A DNA stretch of 40,612 bases, taken from the NCBI GenBank assembly GCA_028288745.1, contig JAQGHX010000233.1, forward strand, positions 1-40,612. The letters run 5' to 3'. The position numbers and the translations under genes are program-made. Shown here piece by piece: positions 8,592 through 16,918 of this stretch (position 1 is the first letter of the stretch; each line of letters begins with the position of its first letter). The notes under the pieces are model-generated. The model was not told where the DNA came from. It saw only the letters and a list, made by a program, of their open reading frames with translations, and made no database searches. This DNA is from Roseomonas sp. GTDB taxonomy: Bacteria; Pseudomonadota; Alphaproteobacteria; Acetobacterales; Acetobacteraceae.

Positions 8592-10034
8592 TCAGCCCTC
8601 GCTTTCGGGCTTCTTATCGCGCCCGGCTTCCTTGCGGGCGGGCCTGGGCTTGTCGCCGGCGGCGAGCGGCGCCACGAGGTCGGCCACATGGCCGATCTCG
8701 GACAGGCGCAGCCCTTCCGGCGCCGCCGTGGCACGGCCGCCGCGCGCCACCCGCCGGGGCAGGGTGGCGGCCGCGAAGCCGAGCTTGGCGGCCTCCCGCA
8801 GCCGCGAATCGGCCTGGGCCACCTGCCGCACCTCGCCCGAAAGGCCGATCTCGCCGAAGAAGACCATGTCGGGCGGGGTCGGCCGGTCGGTCGCGGCCGA
8901 GATCAGCGCGGCGGCGACGGCGAGATCCGCCGCCGGCTCGTTGATGCGCAAGCCCCCGGCCACGTTGAGATAGACGTCGTTCTGGCCGAGCCCGACCCGC
9001 GCGCGCGATTCTAGCACCGCCATGAGCATGGCGAGCCGCCCCGAATCCCACCCCACGACCTGCCGCCGGGGCGAGCCGCCATTGGCGGTGGGGGAGAGCA
9101 GCACCTGGATTTCCACCAGCACCGGCCGCGACCCCTCCAGCCCCGCGAAAACGGCGCTGCCGGCGATATTGCCGCGCCGCTCGGCGAGGAACAGGGCGGA
9201 GGGGTTGGAGACCTCCAGCAGCCCCTGCTCGGTCATCTCGAAAACCCCGATCTCGTCGGTGGCGCCGAAGCGGTTTTTCACCGCGCGCAGGATGCGGAAC
9301 TGGTGGCCGCGGTCGCCTTCGAAATAGAGGGTCGCGTCCACCATGTGCTCCAGCACGCGCGGCCCGGCCAGTGTGCCTTCCTTGGTGACATGCCCCACCA
9401 GCACGAGCGCGAAGCCGCGCGTCTTGGCGAGGCGCCCCAGCTCGGCCGCGCAGGCGCGCACCTGGCTGACGGTGCCGGGCGCGGAGTCGAGGCTGTCCAG
9501 CCACACCGTCTGGATCGAGTCGATGATGACCAGGGTGGCGTCGCGCTCCTCCTCCAGGCTGGCCGCGATGTCGCGCAGGCTGGTGGCGGCGGCGAGGCCC
9601 AGCGGGCTGTCCGCCAGCCCCAGGCGCTGTGCGCGCATCCGCACCTGGTCGATCGCCTCCTCGCCCGAGATATAGAGGGTGCGCTTGCCGGCAGCCGCCA
9701 CATGGGCCGCCGCCTGCAACAGGATGGTGGACTTGCCGATGCCCGGGTCGCCGCCCACCAGCACCACGGAGCCGGGGACGAAGCCGCCGCCCAGCACCTG
9801 GTCCAGCTCCGCGATGCCGGTGCGGGTGCGCGGCGGCGGCTCGGCCCGGCCCCGGAGGCCGACGAACTCGATCTTGCGTCCGCCGGCGCTTTTGGCGGCG
9901 GGGCCGGGCGCGCGGTTCTCCGTCACTTCCTCGGTGATGGTGTTCCAGGCGCCGCAGGTGTCGCAACGGCCCTGCCACTTGGAATAGGGGGTCGCGCAAT
10001 TCTGGCAGACGAAGCGGGAGGTCGGTTTGGCCAT
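8592..10034 (-). CDS. radA: DNA repair protein RadA
   Basis: N-terminal zinc finger CQNCATPYSKWQGRCDTCGAWNT, Walker A GGDPGIGKSTI, KNRFG motif (VKNRFGATDEIGVFEM), Lon-like C-terminal domain. Confidence 0.97.
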   Translation of the reverse strand: MAKPTSRFVCQNCATPYSKWQGRCDTCGAWNTITEEVTENRAPGPAAKSAGGRKIEFVGLRGRAEPPPRTRTGIAELDQVLGGGFVPGSVVLVGGDPGIGKSTILLQAAAHVAAAGKRTLYISGEEAIDQVRMRAQRLGLADSPLGLAAATSLRDIAASLEEERDATLVIIDSIQTVWLDSLDSAPGTVSQVRACAAELGRLAKTRGFALVLVGHVTKEGTLAGPRVLEHMVDATLYFEGDRGHQFRILRAVKNRFGATDEIGVFEMTEQGLLEVSNPSALFLAERRGNIAGSAVFAGLEGSRPVLVEIQVLLSPTANGGSPRRQVVGWDSGRLAMLMAVLESRARVGLGQNDVYLNVAGGLRINEPAADLAVAAALISAATDRPTPPDMVFFGEIGLSGEVRQVAQADSRLREAAKLGFAAATLPRRVARGGRATAAPEGLRLSEIGHVADLVAPLAAGDKPRPARKEAGRDKKPESEG

Positions 10035-10079
10035 GCGCCCAATCTAGAACAAATCAGGCACAACGGGTAGGGTGGGCTT

Positions 10080-10183
10080 TAGAGCGTGATCGCTTCAGGT
10101 GGAAGCACCGCAAAGCGTGAATCACCCGAAAAACAACATGCTGGAGCGGATGCAGTGAGCCCCTGCGCACGGAACCTGCTCTA
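10080..10183. repeat. Candidate intergenic palindromic (MITE/REP-like) element
   Basis: Terminal inverted repeats TAGAGC (10080-10085) and GCTCTA (10178-10183). Internal stems GTGAT/ATCAC (10086-10090 / 10121-10125) and GCTTC-aggtg-GAAGC (10092-10106). Lies entirely between VOC and radA. Only one copy in this window. Confidence 0.5.
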
Positions 10184-10223
10184 GCCGCCCGACGGCGGAT
10201 GTCAGGCGAAGAGGCGGGATGCC

Positions 10224-10649
10224 TTATTCGGGCAGGGCAATCGCGCCATCGGGGCCGATCGCGAAGGCCGGGTTCCAGGCCACTTCCCACAGATGCCCGT
10301 CAAGATCGGCGAAGCAGCCGGAATAGCCACCCCAGAAGGCCTCCCGCGCCAGGGTGACGATGCGGCCGCCGGCCTCTTCGGCCTCGGCCAGCACGAGGTC
10401 CACCTCATGGCGCTCGCGCGTGTTATGGGCCAGCACGATGCCGCCGAACCCGTGCCCTTCCGCCGGCACGCCGGAATCCTTCGCCAGATCCACGCGCGGA
10501 AACAGCGAGACCACCATGCCCCCGGCCTGGAAGAAGGCCACGCCCCCGGCCTGCCGCATCCCGCGGCGCCAGCCCAGCGCCTCATAGAAGGCGGTGGCGG
10601 CGGGCAGGTCGGCCACGCCCAGCGTGACCAGGCTGAGGCGCTGTTCCAT
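10224..10649 (-). CDS. VOC (glyoxalase/bleomycin-resistance superfamily) protein
   Basis: MEQRLSLVTLGVADLPAATAFYEALGWRRG... HEVDLVLAEAEEAGGRIV...FADLDGHLWEVAWNPAF. Confidence 0.88.
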   Translation of the reverse strand: MEQRLSLVTLGVADLPAATAFYEALGWRRGMRQAGGVAFFQAGGMVVSLFPRVDLAKDSGVPAEGHGFGGIVLAHNTRERHEVDLVLAEAEEAGGRIVTLAREAFWGGYSGCFADLDGHLWEVAWNPAFAIGPDGAIALPE

Positions 10650-10652
10650 GGG

Positions 10653-11429
10653 CTACTTGCGCAGTTCCATCCCGATCGGGCCTTCGCGCTCGCCCCGCGC
10701 GAACTGGTCCACCATGGCATTGCCGGTGTCGCCCAGCGTGGCGGCGGGGCCGGTCCAGACGATGCGGCCCTTGTGGATCATCGCCGCCGTGTCACCGATG
10801 CGCCGGGCGCTCGCCATGTCATGGGTGATGGAGACCGCGGTGGCCCCCAGCCGCTTGACGCAATCGACGATCAGCCCGTCGATCACGGCGCCCATGATGG
10901 GGTCGAGCCCCGTGGTCGGCTCGTCGAAAAAGATGATGTCGGGCTGGGCGGCGATAGCGCGGGCCAGGCCCACGCGCTTCTGCATGCCGCCCGAAAGCTC
11001 GCCCGGCGAGAGGTCGCCGACGCTGCCATCGAGGCCGACCTGGGCCAGCACCTCGGCCGCCTTGTCGCGCGCGCGGGCGCGGGTGATGCGCTTCTGGGCC
11101 AGCAGCTTGAAGCAGACATTCTCCCACACCGGCAGGCTGTCGAACAGCGCGGCGTTCTGGAACAGCATGCCGATACGGTCGTTCAGTTCCTCCCGCTCCT
11201 GCCGCCCCATGGCCAGCACGTCACGGCCATCGATCTCGATGGTGCCGGAATCGGGCGGGATCAGACCGAGGATGGACTTGATGGTGACGGACTTGCCGGA
11301 GCCGGAGCCACCGAGGATGACCATGCTGTGCCCGGCCGCGACATCGAGGTCCACGCCATTCAGCACGACCTTGCCGCCGAAGGACTTCTTGAGGTCGCGC
11401 AGACGGATTTTGGGGGTCGTGCCGCTCAT
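10653..11429 (-). CDS. mlaF: ABC transporter ATP-binding protein, MlaF/Ttg2A-like
   Basis: Walker A GGSGSGKSVTIKSILGLI, signature LSGGMQKRVGLARAIA, Walker B IIFFDEPTTGLDPIMGAVID typical of MlaF. Overlaps mlaE by 4 bp. Confidence 0.9.
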   Translation of the reverse strand: MSGTTPKIRLRDLKKSFGGKVVLNGVDLDVAAGHSMVILGGSGSGKSVTIKSILGLIPPDSGTIEIDGRDVLAMGRQEREELNDRIGMLFQNAALFDSLPVWENVCFKLLAQKRITRARARDKAAEVLAQVGLDGSVGDLSPGELSGGMQKRVGLARAIAAQPDIIFFDEPTTGLDPIMGAVIDGLIVDCVKRLGATAVSITHDMASARRIGDTAAMIHKGRIVWTGPAATLGDTGNAMVDQFARGEREGPIGMELRK

Positions 11430-12211
11430 CGGGAGAAGAACATCTCGGTCAGCACGTAATCCAGCGCCAGGATCAGGATGGAGGAGGAGACGACGGCGGC
11501 CGTGGTCGCGGCACCCACGCCCTGCGCGCCGCCCTTGCTGTGGTAGCCGTGGTAGCAGCCCATCAGCGCCACCAGGAAGCCGAAGACCGCCGCCTTCACC
11601 AGGCCGGAGATGACGTCCATCGGCTGGATGAAGTCGATGGTGGCATTGATGTAGGAGGCCGAGGCGAAGCCCAGCTTGGCGGTGCCGATCAGCCAGCCGC
11701 CCATCACGCCCAGGATATCGGCCACCACGACCAGCAGCGGCATGGCCAGCGCGCCGGCCAGCAGGCGCGGCGCCACCAGGTATTTCATGGGGTTGGTGGA
11801 GAGCGTCGTCAGCGCGTCGATCTGGTCGGTGACGCGCATGGTGCCGATCTCGGCCGCGAAGGCGGCGCCGATGCGCCCCGCCACCATCAGGCCGGCGAGC
11901 ACCGGGCCGAGTTCACGGGTGATGGAGAGCACCACCACATTCGCCACCGCGCTTTCCGCGCCGAAGCGCGAGAAGCCGGAATAGGATTGCAGGGCCAGCA
12001 CCATGCCGGTGAAGACCGCCGTCAGCGACACCACCGGCAGGGAGAAATACGCGATCTCCACGAAGGCGCGGCCGATCAGCCGAGGGTAGAAGGGTGGGCG
12101 CACGAGGTGCGAGACACCCTCGATCGCGAAGAGCGCGATGGTGCCTGCGTCGCGGCAGAGGCCGAGCACGGCACGCCCCAGGGCGGCCAGGAACGTCAGG
12201 AGATGCTGCAA
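11426..12211 (-). CDS. mlaE: MlaE family ABC transporter permease (TTG start in the ORF track)
   Basis: VRPPFYPRLIGRAFVEIAYFSLPVVSLTAVFTGMVLALQSY...ELGPVLAGLMVAGRIGAAFAAEIGTMRVTDQIDAL: MlaE signature. Confidence 0.92.
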   Translation of the reverse strand: MQHLLTFLAALGRAVLGLCRDAGTIALFAIEGVSHLVRPPFYPRLIGRAFVEIAYFSLPVVSLTAVFTGMVLALQSYSGFSRFGAESAVANVVVLSITRELGPVLAGLMVAGRIGAAFAAEIGTMRVTDQIDALTTLSTNPMKYLVAPRLLAGALAMPLLVVVADILGVMGGWLIGTAKLGFASASYINATIDFIQPMDVISGLVKAAVFGFLVALMGCYHGYHSKGGAQGVGAATTAAVVSSSILILALDYVLTEMFFSR

Positions 12212-12226
12212 GTCAGGATTGCCGTT

Positions 12227-13297
12227 TCATGCCGGGAGATAGCGGCGGCGATAGCGGGCGCCGAGGGAGGTCAGCACTTCATAGCCGATCGTGCCAGCCA
12301 ATGCCGCCACTTCGTCGGCGGTCTGGCTGGGGCCGATCATTTCCACCCGGTCGCCGGGGCGGAGGTCAGGCGCATCGGTGACATCGAGCGTGATGAGATC
12401 CATGGAAACCCGGCCCACCAGCGGCACAGGGCGCCCGGCGACAATGCCGGTGCCCTGGCTGGACAGGGCCCGAAGGTAGCCATCGGCATAGCCCGCCGCA
12501 ATGGTCGCGACCATGCTGTCACGCTTCGCCACCCATGTGGCGCCATAGCCGACCGGCGTGCCGGCGGCCACGCGCCGCACCTGCAGGACCGGCACCGTCA
12601 GCCGCATTACCTGCCGCATCGGGTTCGGGTGCCCCGGCGTGGGGTTGATGCCGTAGAGCGCGCAGCCGGGCCGGGCGAGGGCGGAGGCGAAGTCGGGCCC
12701 CAGGAACAGCCCGGCGGAATTGGCGAAGCTACGCGGGATGCCGGGGAAGGCACCGGCGGCCTCCGCGAAGCGCGCCGCCTGGAGGGCGTTGAGCGGGTGG
12801 GCGGGGTCATCGGCACAGGCCAGATGCGTCATGACATATCGCAGGCCAAGCCTGTCCAGCGCGCCCGGCGCCAGGGCGGCGCGCTCCGCCCGCGTCAGCC
12901 CCAGGCGCTCCATGCCGGTGTCGAGATGCAGGATGGTGCCGGCGGGCGTGGCGGCCACGTTGCCCCAGGCGGCGATATCCTGCGGCGTGTTCAGCACCGG
13001 GGTCAGCCCGGCGCCCGCATCCGCACCCGGCGGAAAGCCGCCGAGCACGGCGATCATCGGGCCATCGCCGAGGGCGGCGCGCAGGGCCATGCCCTCCGCC
13101 CATTGCGCCACGAAAAAATGGCGGCAGCCGCCCCCGGCCAGGGCGCGCGCCACGGGGGCGGCGCCCAGGCCGTAGCCATCGGCCTTCACCACGCCTGCCA
13201 CCGCCGCGCCATGCCGCGCGCAAAGGTCGCGCCAATTGGCCAGGATGGCGCCGAGATCGACCTCCAGCTCGGCTTCCGGCACCTCAGTAGGCGTCAT
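12227..13297 (-). CDS. alr: Alanine racemase
   Basis: AGVVKADGYGLGAAPVARAL (PLP lysine motif), HLDTGMERLGL, GRVSMDLITLDVTD. Start set to ATG 13297 (MTPTEVPEAELEVDLGAI); overlaps dnaB by 14 bp. Confidence 0.95.
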   Translation of the reverse strand: MTPTEVPEAELEVDLGAILANWRDLCARHGAAVAGVVKADGYGLGAAPVARALAGGGCRHFFVAQWAEGMALRAALGDGPMIAVLGGFPPGADAGAGLTPVLNTPQDIAAWGNVAATPAGTILHLDTGMERLGLTRAERAALAPGALDRLGLRYVMTHLACADDPAHPLNALQAARFAEAAGAFPGIPRSFANSAGLFLGPDFASALARPGCALYGINPTPGHPNPMRQVMRLTVPVLQVRRVAAGTPVGYGATWVAKRDSMVATIAAGYADGYLRALSSQGTGIVAGRPVPLVGRVSMDLITLDVTDAPDLRPGDRVEMIGPSQTADEVAALAGTIGYEVLTSLGARYRRRYLPA

Positions 13298-14792
13298 TAT
13301 GACCGTGGACGATATCGAGATCGCCGAAGCGGGTGAACTCGGCCTCGAAGAACAGCGGGATGGTGCCGGTGGGGCCATGGCGCTGCTTGGCCACGATCAG
13401 GTCGGCCCGGTTATGGGCGTGTTCCATCTTCTGCTGCCAGCCACTCATGGCGTCCTGGAACTTCTCGCCATTGTCGAAGGCGGTCTGCTTCGGTTCCTGC
13501 ATCTTCAGGTAATAGTCGTCGCGGTAGACGAACATGACCATGTCGGCATCCTGCTCGATCGAGCCGGATTCGCGCAGGTCCGAGAGCTGCGGCCGCTTGT
13601 CCTCGCGGCTTTCCACCTGGCGGGAAAGCTGGGAGAGGGCGATGACCGGCACCGCCAGTTCCTTCGCGATGGCCTTCAGGCCCTGGGTGATCTGGCTGAT
13701 CTCCTGCACCCGGTTCTCCGGCCGGCTGCCGGCGGCCGGGCGCATCAGTTGCAGGTAATCGACCACCACGAGGTCGAGGCCGCGTGTGCGCTTCAGCCGA
13801 CGGCAGCGGGTGCGCAGGGCGGAAATCGTGATGGCGGGGGTGTCGTCGATATAGAGCGGCAGGCGGGCCAGCTCGCGGCTGACCTCGACGAACTTGTCGA
13901 AGTCGCGCTGCATGATCTCGCCGCGGCGGATGCGGTCGCCGGAGACGCGCGCTTCCTCGGACAGCAGGCGGGTGGCCAACTGGTCGGCGCTCATTTCCAG
14001 CGAGAAGATGGCGCAGCCGCCCTTGGGCACGGCGCCTGGGCCGCCGGCATCCTCCGCCGCGCGCAGCACCGACTTGGCGGCGCCGAAGGCGATTTTGGTG
14101 GCCAGCGCCGTCTTGCCCATGCCGGGGCGGCCGGCGAGGATCAGCAGATCGGACGGGTGGAGCCCGCCGGTCTTGGCATCCAGGTCGCGCAGCCCGGTCG
14201 GCAGGCCGGAGACGCCGCCGCCGCTGGTGAAGGCGCGTTCCGCCATGCCGACGGCATCGGTCAGGGCACGGCTGAAGGTGACGAAGCCGCCCTCGTTGCC
14301 GCCATCCTTGGCGAGGTCGAACAGCGACTGCTCGGCGGCTTCAAGCTGTTCCTTGGCATTCAGCTCCGCATCGGCGCCGAAGGCACGGTTGACCACCATC
14401 TCGCCCAGGTCGACCAACTGGCGCCGCAGCCAGGCGTCATGGATGACGCGGCCATATTCGCCGGCATTGATGATACCGACCATGGCCGAGAGCAGCCGGG
14501 CCAGGTAGGCGGGGCCGCCGACCTCGGTGAGCACGCCGGAATGCTCGAACTCGGCGCGCAGGGTGACGGCATCGGCGAGCTGGCCGGCTTCGACCCGGCG
14601 CTGGATGGCGGCGTAGATACGGCCATGCACGGCATCGGCGAAATGCTCGGCCGCCAGGTATTCCGAGACCCGTTCATAGGCCTTGTTGTTGGACAGCAGG
14701 GCGCCGAGCAGCGCCTGTTCCGCCTGGAGGTTCGCGGGCGGCTGGCGCTGCGACAGGCCGAGAAGTCCGGTGGGCTGAGGAACGCTGTTCAT
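13284..14792 (-). CDS. dnaB: Replicative DNA helicase DnaB
   Basis: QPPANLQAEQALLGALLSNNKAYERV; Walker A ILAGRPGMGKTALATKIA; LVVVDYLQLMRP; SQLSRQVESREDKRPQLSDLRESGSIEQDADMVMFVYRDDYY. Confidence 0.98.
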   Translation of the reverse strand: MNSVPQPTGLLGLSQRQPPANLQAEQALLGALLSNNKAYERVSEYLAAEHFADAVHGRIYAAIQRRVEAGQLADAVTLRAEFEHSGVLTEVGGPAYLARLLSAMVGIINAGEYGRVIHDAWLRRQLVDLGEMVVNRAFGADAELNAKEQLEAAEQSLFDLAKDGGNEGGFVTFSRALTDAVGMAERAFTSGGGVSGLPTGLRDLDAKTGGLHPSDLLILAGRPGMGKTALATKIAFGAAKSVLRAAEDAGGPGAVPKGGCAIFSLEMSADQLATRLLSEEARVSGDRIRRGEIMQRDFDKFVEVSRELARLPLYIDDTPAITISALRTRCRRLKRTRGLDLVVVDYLQLMRPAAGSRPENRVQEISQITQGLKAIAKELAVPVIALSQLSRQVESREDKRPQLSDLRESGSIEQDADMVMFVYRDDYYLKMQEPKQTAFDNGEKFQDAMSGWQQKMEHAHNRADLIVAKQRHGPTGTIPLFFEAEFTRFGDLDIVHGHNDAY

Positions 14793-14812
14793 GCCCTCAA
14801 GCTACCCCGTCC

Positions 14813-14838
14813 AGCCCCCCTCGTGCGAGAGGGGGGCT
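14813..14838. terminator. Strong hairpin between cfa 3' end and dnaB 5' end (terminator or attenuator-like)
   Basis: AGCCCCCCTC-GTGCGA-GAGGGGGGCT: perfect 10-bp stem, 6-nt loop, no U-tract. Confidence 0.55.
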
Positions 14839-14846
14839 GTGGATAA
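14838..14846 (-). promoter_or_regulatory. DnaA box (exact TTATCCACA on the minus strand)
   Basis: Plus strand TGTGGATAA at 14838-14846, 46 bp upstream of the dnaB start and abutting the 14813-14838 hairpin. Confidence 0.5.
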
Positions 14847-14871
14847 CGGGGATGCTTTCAAGGAAGCGCGG

Positions 14872-16107
14872 TCACGCGTCCTCGCGCGGGCTGGAGGCCA
14901 TCTTCCGCTCGCCCTCCATCATGTAGTCGCGGGAGAGGGGCAGGGTCTCGACCTTGCGGGTGAGCTGAAGCTGCCAGTTCATGTGGCCCATGCGGCGGAA
15001 GGCCAGTTCCGACCCCACCAGATAGAACTCGAACATGCGGCAGAAACGCTCGTCGTAGAGGCTCTGGATGGCGTCGCGATTGGCGGCGAAGCGGCGGCGC
15101 CAATGGGCGAGGGTATGGGCGTAGTGGAGTCGCAGCACCTCGATATCGGTCGCCCAGAGCCCGGATTTCTCCACCACCGGCAGCACCTCCGAGAGGGCGG
15201 GCGAATAGCCGCCGGGGAAGATGTACTTGGTGATCCAGGGATTCGTGCTGCCCGGCCCGTCACTGCGGCCGATGGCATGGATCAGCGCGACGCCATCCTC
15301 GCGCAGGGCGCCCCGGACTGTCTTGAAGAAGGTGTGGTAGTGGTCGATGCCGACATGTTCGAACATGCCCACCGAGACGATACGGTCCACCGGCCGCTTC
15401 CAGTCGCGGTAATCCATCAGCTCGAACTTGACGCGGTCGGTGAGCCCGGCCTCGGCCGCCCGGCCGCGCGCGACCTCCAGCTGCTCGGTGGAGAGGGTGA
15501 TGCCGGTGACGCGGGCGCCGTGCTCGCGCGCCAGATGCAGCGCCGTGCCGCCCCAGCCGCAGCCGATGTCCAGCACTTCCAGGTCCGGTCTGTCGAGATG
15601 CAGCTTGGCGGCGATGTGCCGTTTCTTCAGCAGCTGCGCCTCTTCCAGCGTCTCGTTCCCGGTCGGGAACCAGGCGCAGGAGTATTGCCGGTCACGGTCC
15701 AGGAACAGTGCGTAGAGCCGGCCGTTCAGGTCGTAGTGATGCGCCACGTTGCGGCGGGCGCGGCCGGCGGGGTTGAGCTGGTCCAGCCGCCTGCGGCCCC
15801 AGCGCACCCATTCCATCAGGTGCTCGGCCGGGTGCCCGCCGCCTTCCATCAGGTTCAGGACCATCAGATCGGTCAGTTCGTAGAGCGTGCATCCCAGGGG
15901 GGCGAGCCCGCCGCGCATGTATTCCTCGCCGAAGGCCAGGCCCGGGTTGAAGCAGAGGCGCCGGACGGTGCGGTTGTCCCGCAGGTCCAACCCGGCGGAA
16001 GGCCCGGGGCCCTCGGTGCCCCGATACTCACGGATGCGGCCATCCGGGTAACGGACAGTCAGGACCCCGCGCGTGATCAGGCGGGATAGAATACGGTCGA
16101 ACAGCAT
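14872..16107 (-). CDS. cfa: Cyclopropane-fatty-acyl-phospholipid synthase family SAM-dependent methyltransferase
   Basis: LEVLDIGCGWGGTALHLAREHGARVTGITLS; MFEHVGIDHYHTFFKTV; FEFYLVGSELAFRRMGHMNWQLQLTRK. Start at ATG 16107 behind GAGGAAGG. Confidence 0.92.
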   Translation of the reverse strand: MLFDRILSRLITRGVLTVRYPDGRIREYRGTEGPGPSAGLDLRDNRTVRRLCFNPGLAFGEEYMRGGLAPLGCTLYELTDLMVLNLMEGGGHPAEHLMEWVRWGRRRLDQLNPAGRARRNVAHHYDLNGRLYALFLDRDRQYSCAWFPTGNETLEEAQLLKKRHIAAKLHLDRPDLEVLDIGCGWGGTALHLAREHGARVTGITLSTEQLEVARGRAAEAGLTDRVKFELMDYRDWKRPVDRIVSVGMFEHVGIDHYHTFFKTVRGALREDGVALIHAIGRSDGPGSTNPWITKYIFPGGYSPALSEVLPVVEKSGLWATDIEVLRLHYAHTLAHWRRRFAANRDAIQSLYDERFCRMFEFYLVGSELAFRRMGHMNWQLQLTRKVETLPLSRDYMMEGERKMASSPREDA

Positions 16108-16179
16108 GCCCGAGCCTTCCTCTTCACCACGAAACCATCGTGGCAATGAGAAATCCGACTTGTCCAGCCAAGCAGCGGG

Positions 16180-16215
16180 ATGTTACCGAAATGATAATTG
16201 ATGATGTCAATTATC
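16180..16215 (-). promoter_or_regulatory. Candidate cfa promoter with palindromic operator over the -35
   Basis: Perfect palindrome GATAATTGA-TGATG-TCAATTATC (16193-16215). Minus strand TTGACA (16210-16205) lies in it, with a TAACAT/GTAACA -10-like hexamer 18-19 nt further on. Confidence 0.4.
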
Positions 16216-16278
16216 CTGAGCGGGGCGGGCGATCGCTCTGCGGCCCTCGCGAGAGGGAAATGTCCCGATTCGGGCGTG

Positions 16279-16309
16279 AAAAAGGGGCGCTCCCTTGCGG
16301 CAGCGCCCC
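16279..16309 (-). terminator. Rho-independent terminator downstream of rplI
   Basis: On the minus strand GGGGCGCT-GCCGCAAGGG-AGCGCCCC-TTTTT. Confidence 0.88.
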
Positions 16310-16330
16310 TGTTCCATCAGCAATCAGGTG

Positions 16331-16900
16331 TTACTGCTCGGAAGCAGCGCCCAGATCGGACAGCTCGGCGGCCAGCTCGGCCTCCAGGCTCTCGTCCTCG
16401 GCCTGCTGCTCGGCGCGCAGATCCTCGCCACGCGCCTGCTTCTCGGCTTCCTCGGGGCTGCGGGCCACGTTGACGCTGAGGGGCAGGTGCACTTCCGGGT
16501 GCAGCTCGACGCGGACGGTGGTCATGCCCAGCGTCTTGATCGGCTGCTCCAGAAGGATCTGGGTGCGGTTAACGGTCAGGCCGGCCACCTTCGCCGCGTC
16601 CGCGATGTCGCGGGCGCTGACGGAGCCATAGAGGCCGCCGGACTCGCCCGCCTGGCGGATGATGACGACGGTGAGGCCGTCCATCCGCTCGGAGACGCGC
16701 TCGGCTTCCTCGCGACGCTTCAGGTTCTGCGCCTCAAGCTGGACGCGCTCCGTAGCGAAGCGCTCCAGGTTGGCCTTGCTCGCGCGGATGGCCTTCTTCT
16801 GGGGAAGCAGGAAGTTGCGGGCGTAGCCCGGACGGACGGTGACAAGCTCGCCCATCTGGCCAAGCTTCTCGACCCGCTGCATCAGGATGACTTCGATCAT
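16331..16900 (-). CDS. rplI: 50S ribosomal protein L9
   Basis: [41 protein letters not shown]. Confidence 0.98.
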   Translation of the reverse strand: MIEVILMQRVEKLGQMGELVTVRPGYARNFLLPQKKAIRASKANLERFATERVQLEAQNLKRREEAERVSERMDGLTVVIIRQAGESGGLYGSVSARDIADAAKVAGLTVNRTQILLEQPIKTLGMTTVRVELHPEVHLPLSVNVARSPEEAEKQARGEDLRAEQQAEDESLEAELAAELSDLGAASEQ

Positions 16901-16918
16901 CGGTGTGGAACCCCCATC

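Noticed and set aside
11540-13336. 598-aa plus-strand ORF across mlaE and alr
   Set aside because: Overlaps two well-supported minus-strand genes; His/Gly/Arg-rich shadow sequence.
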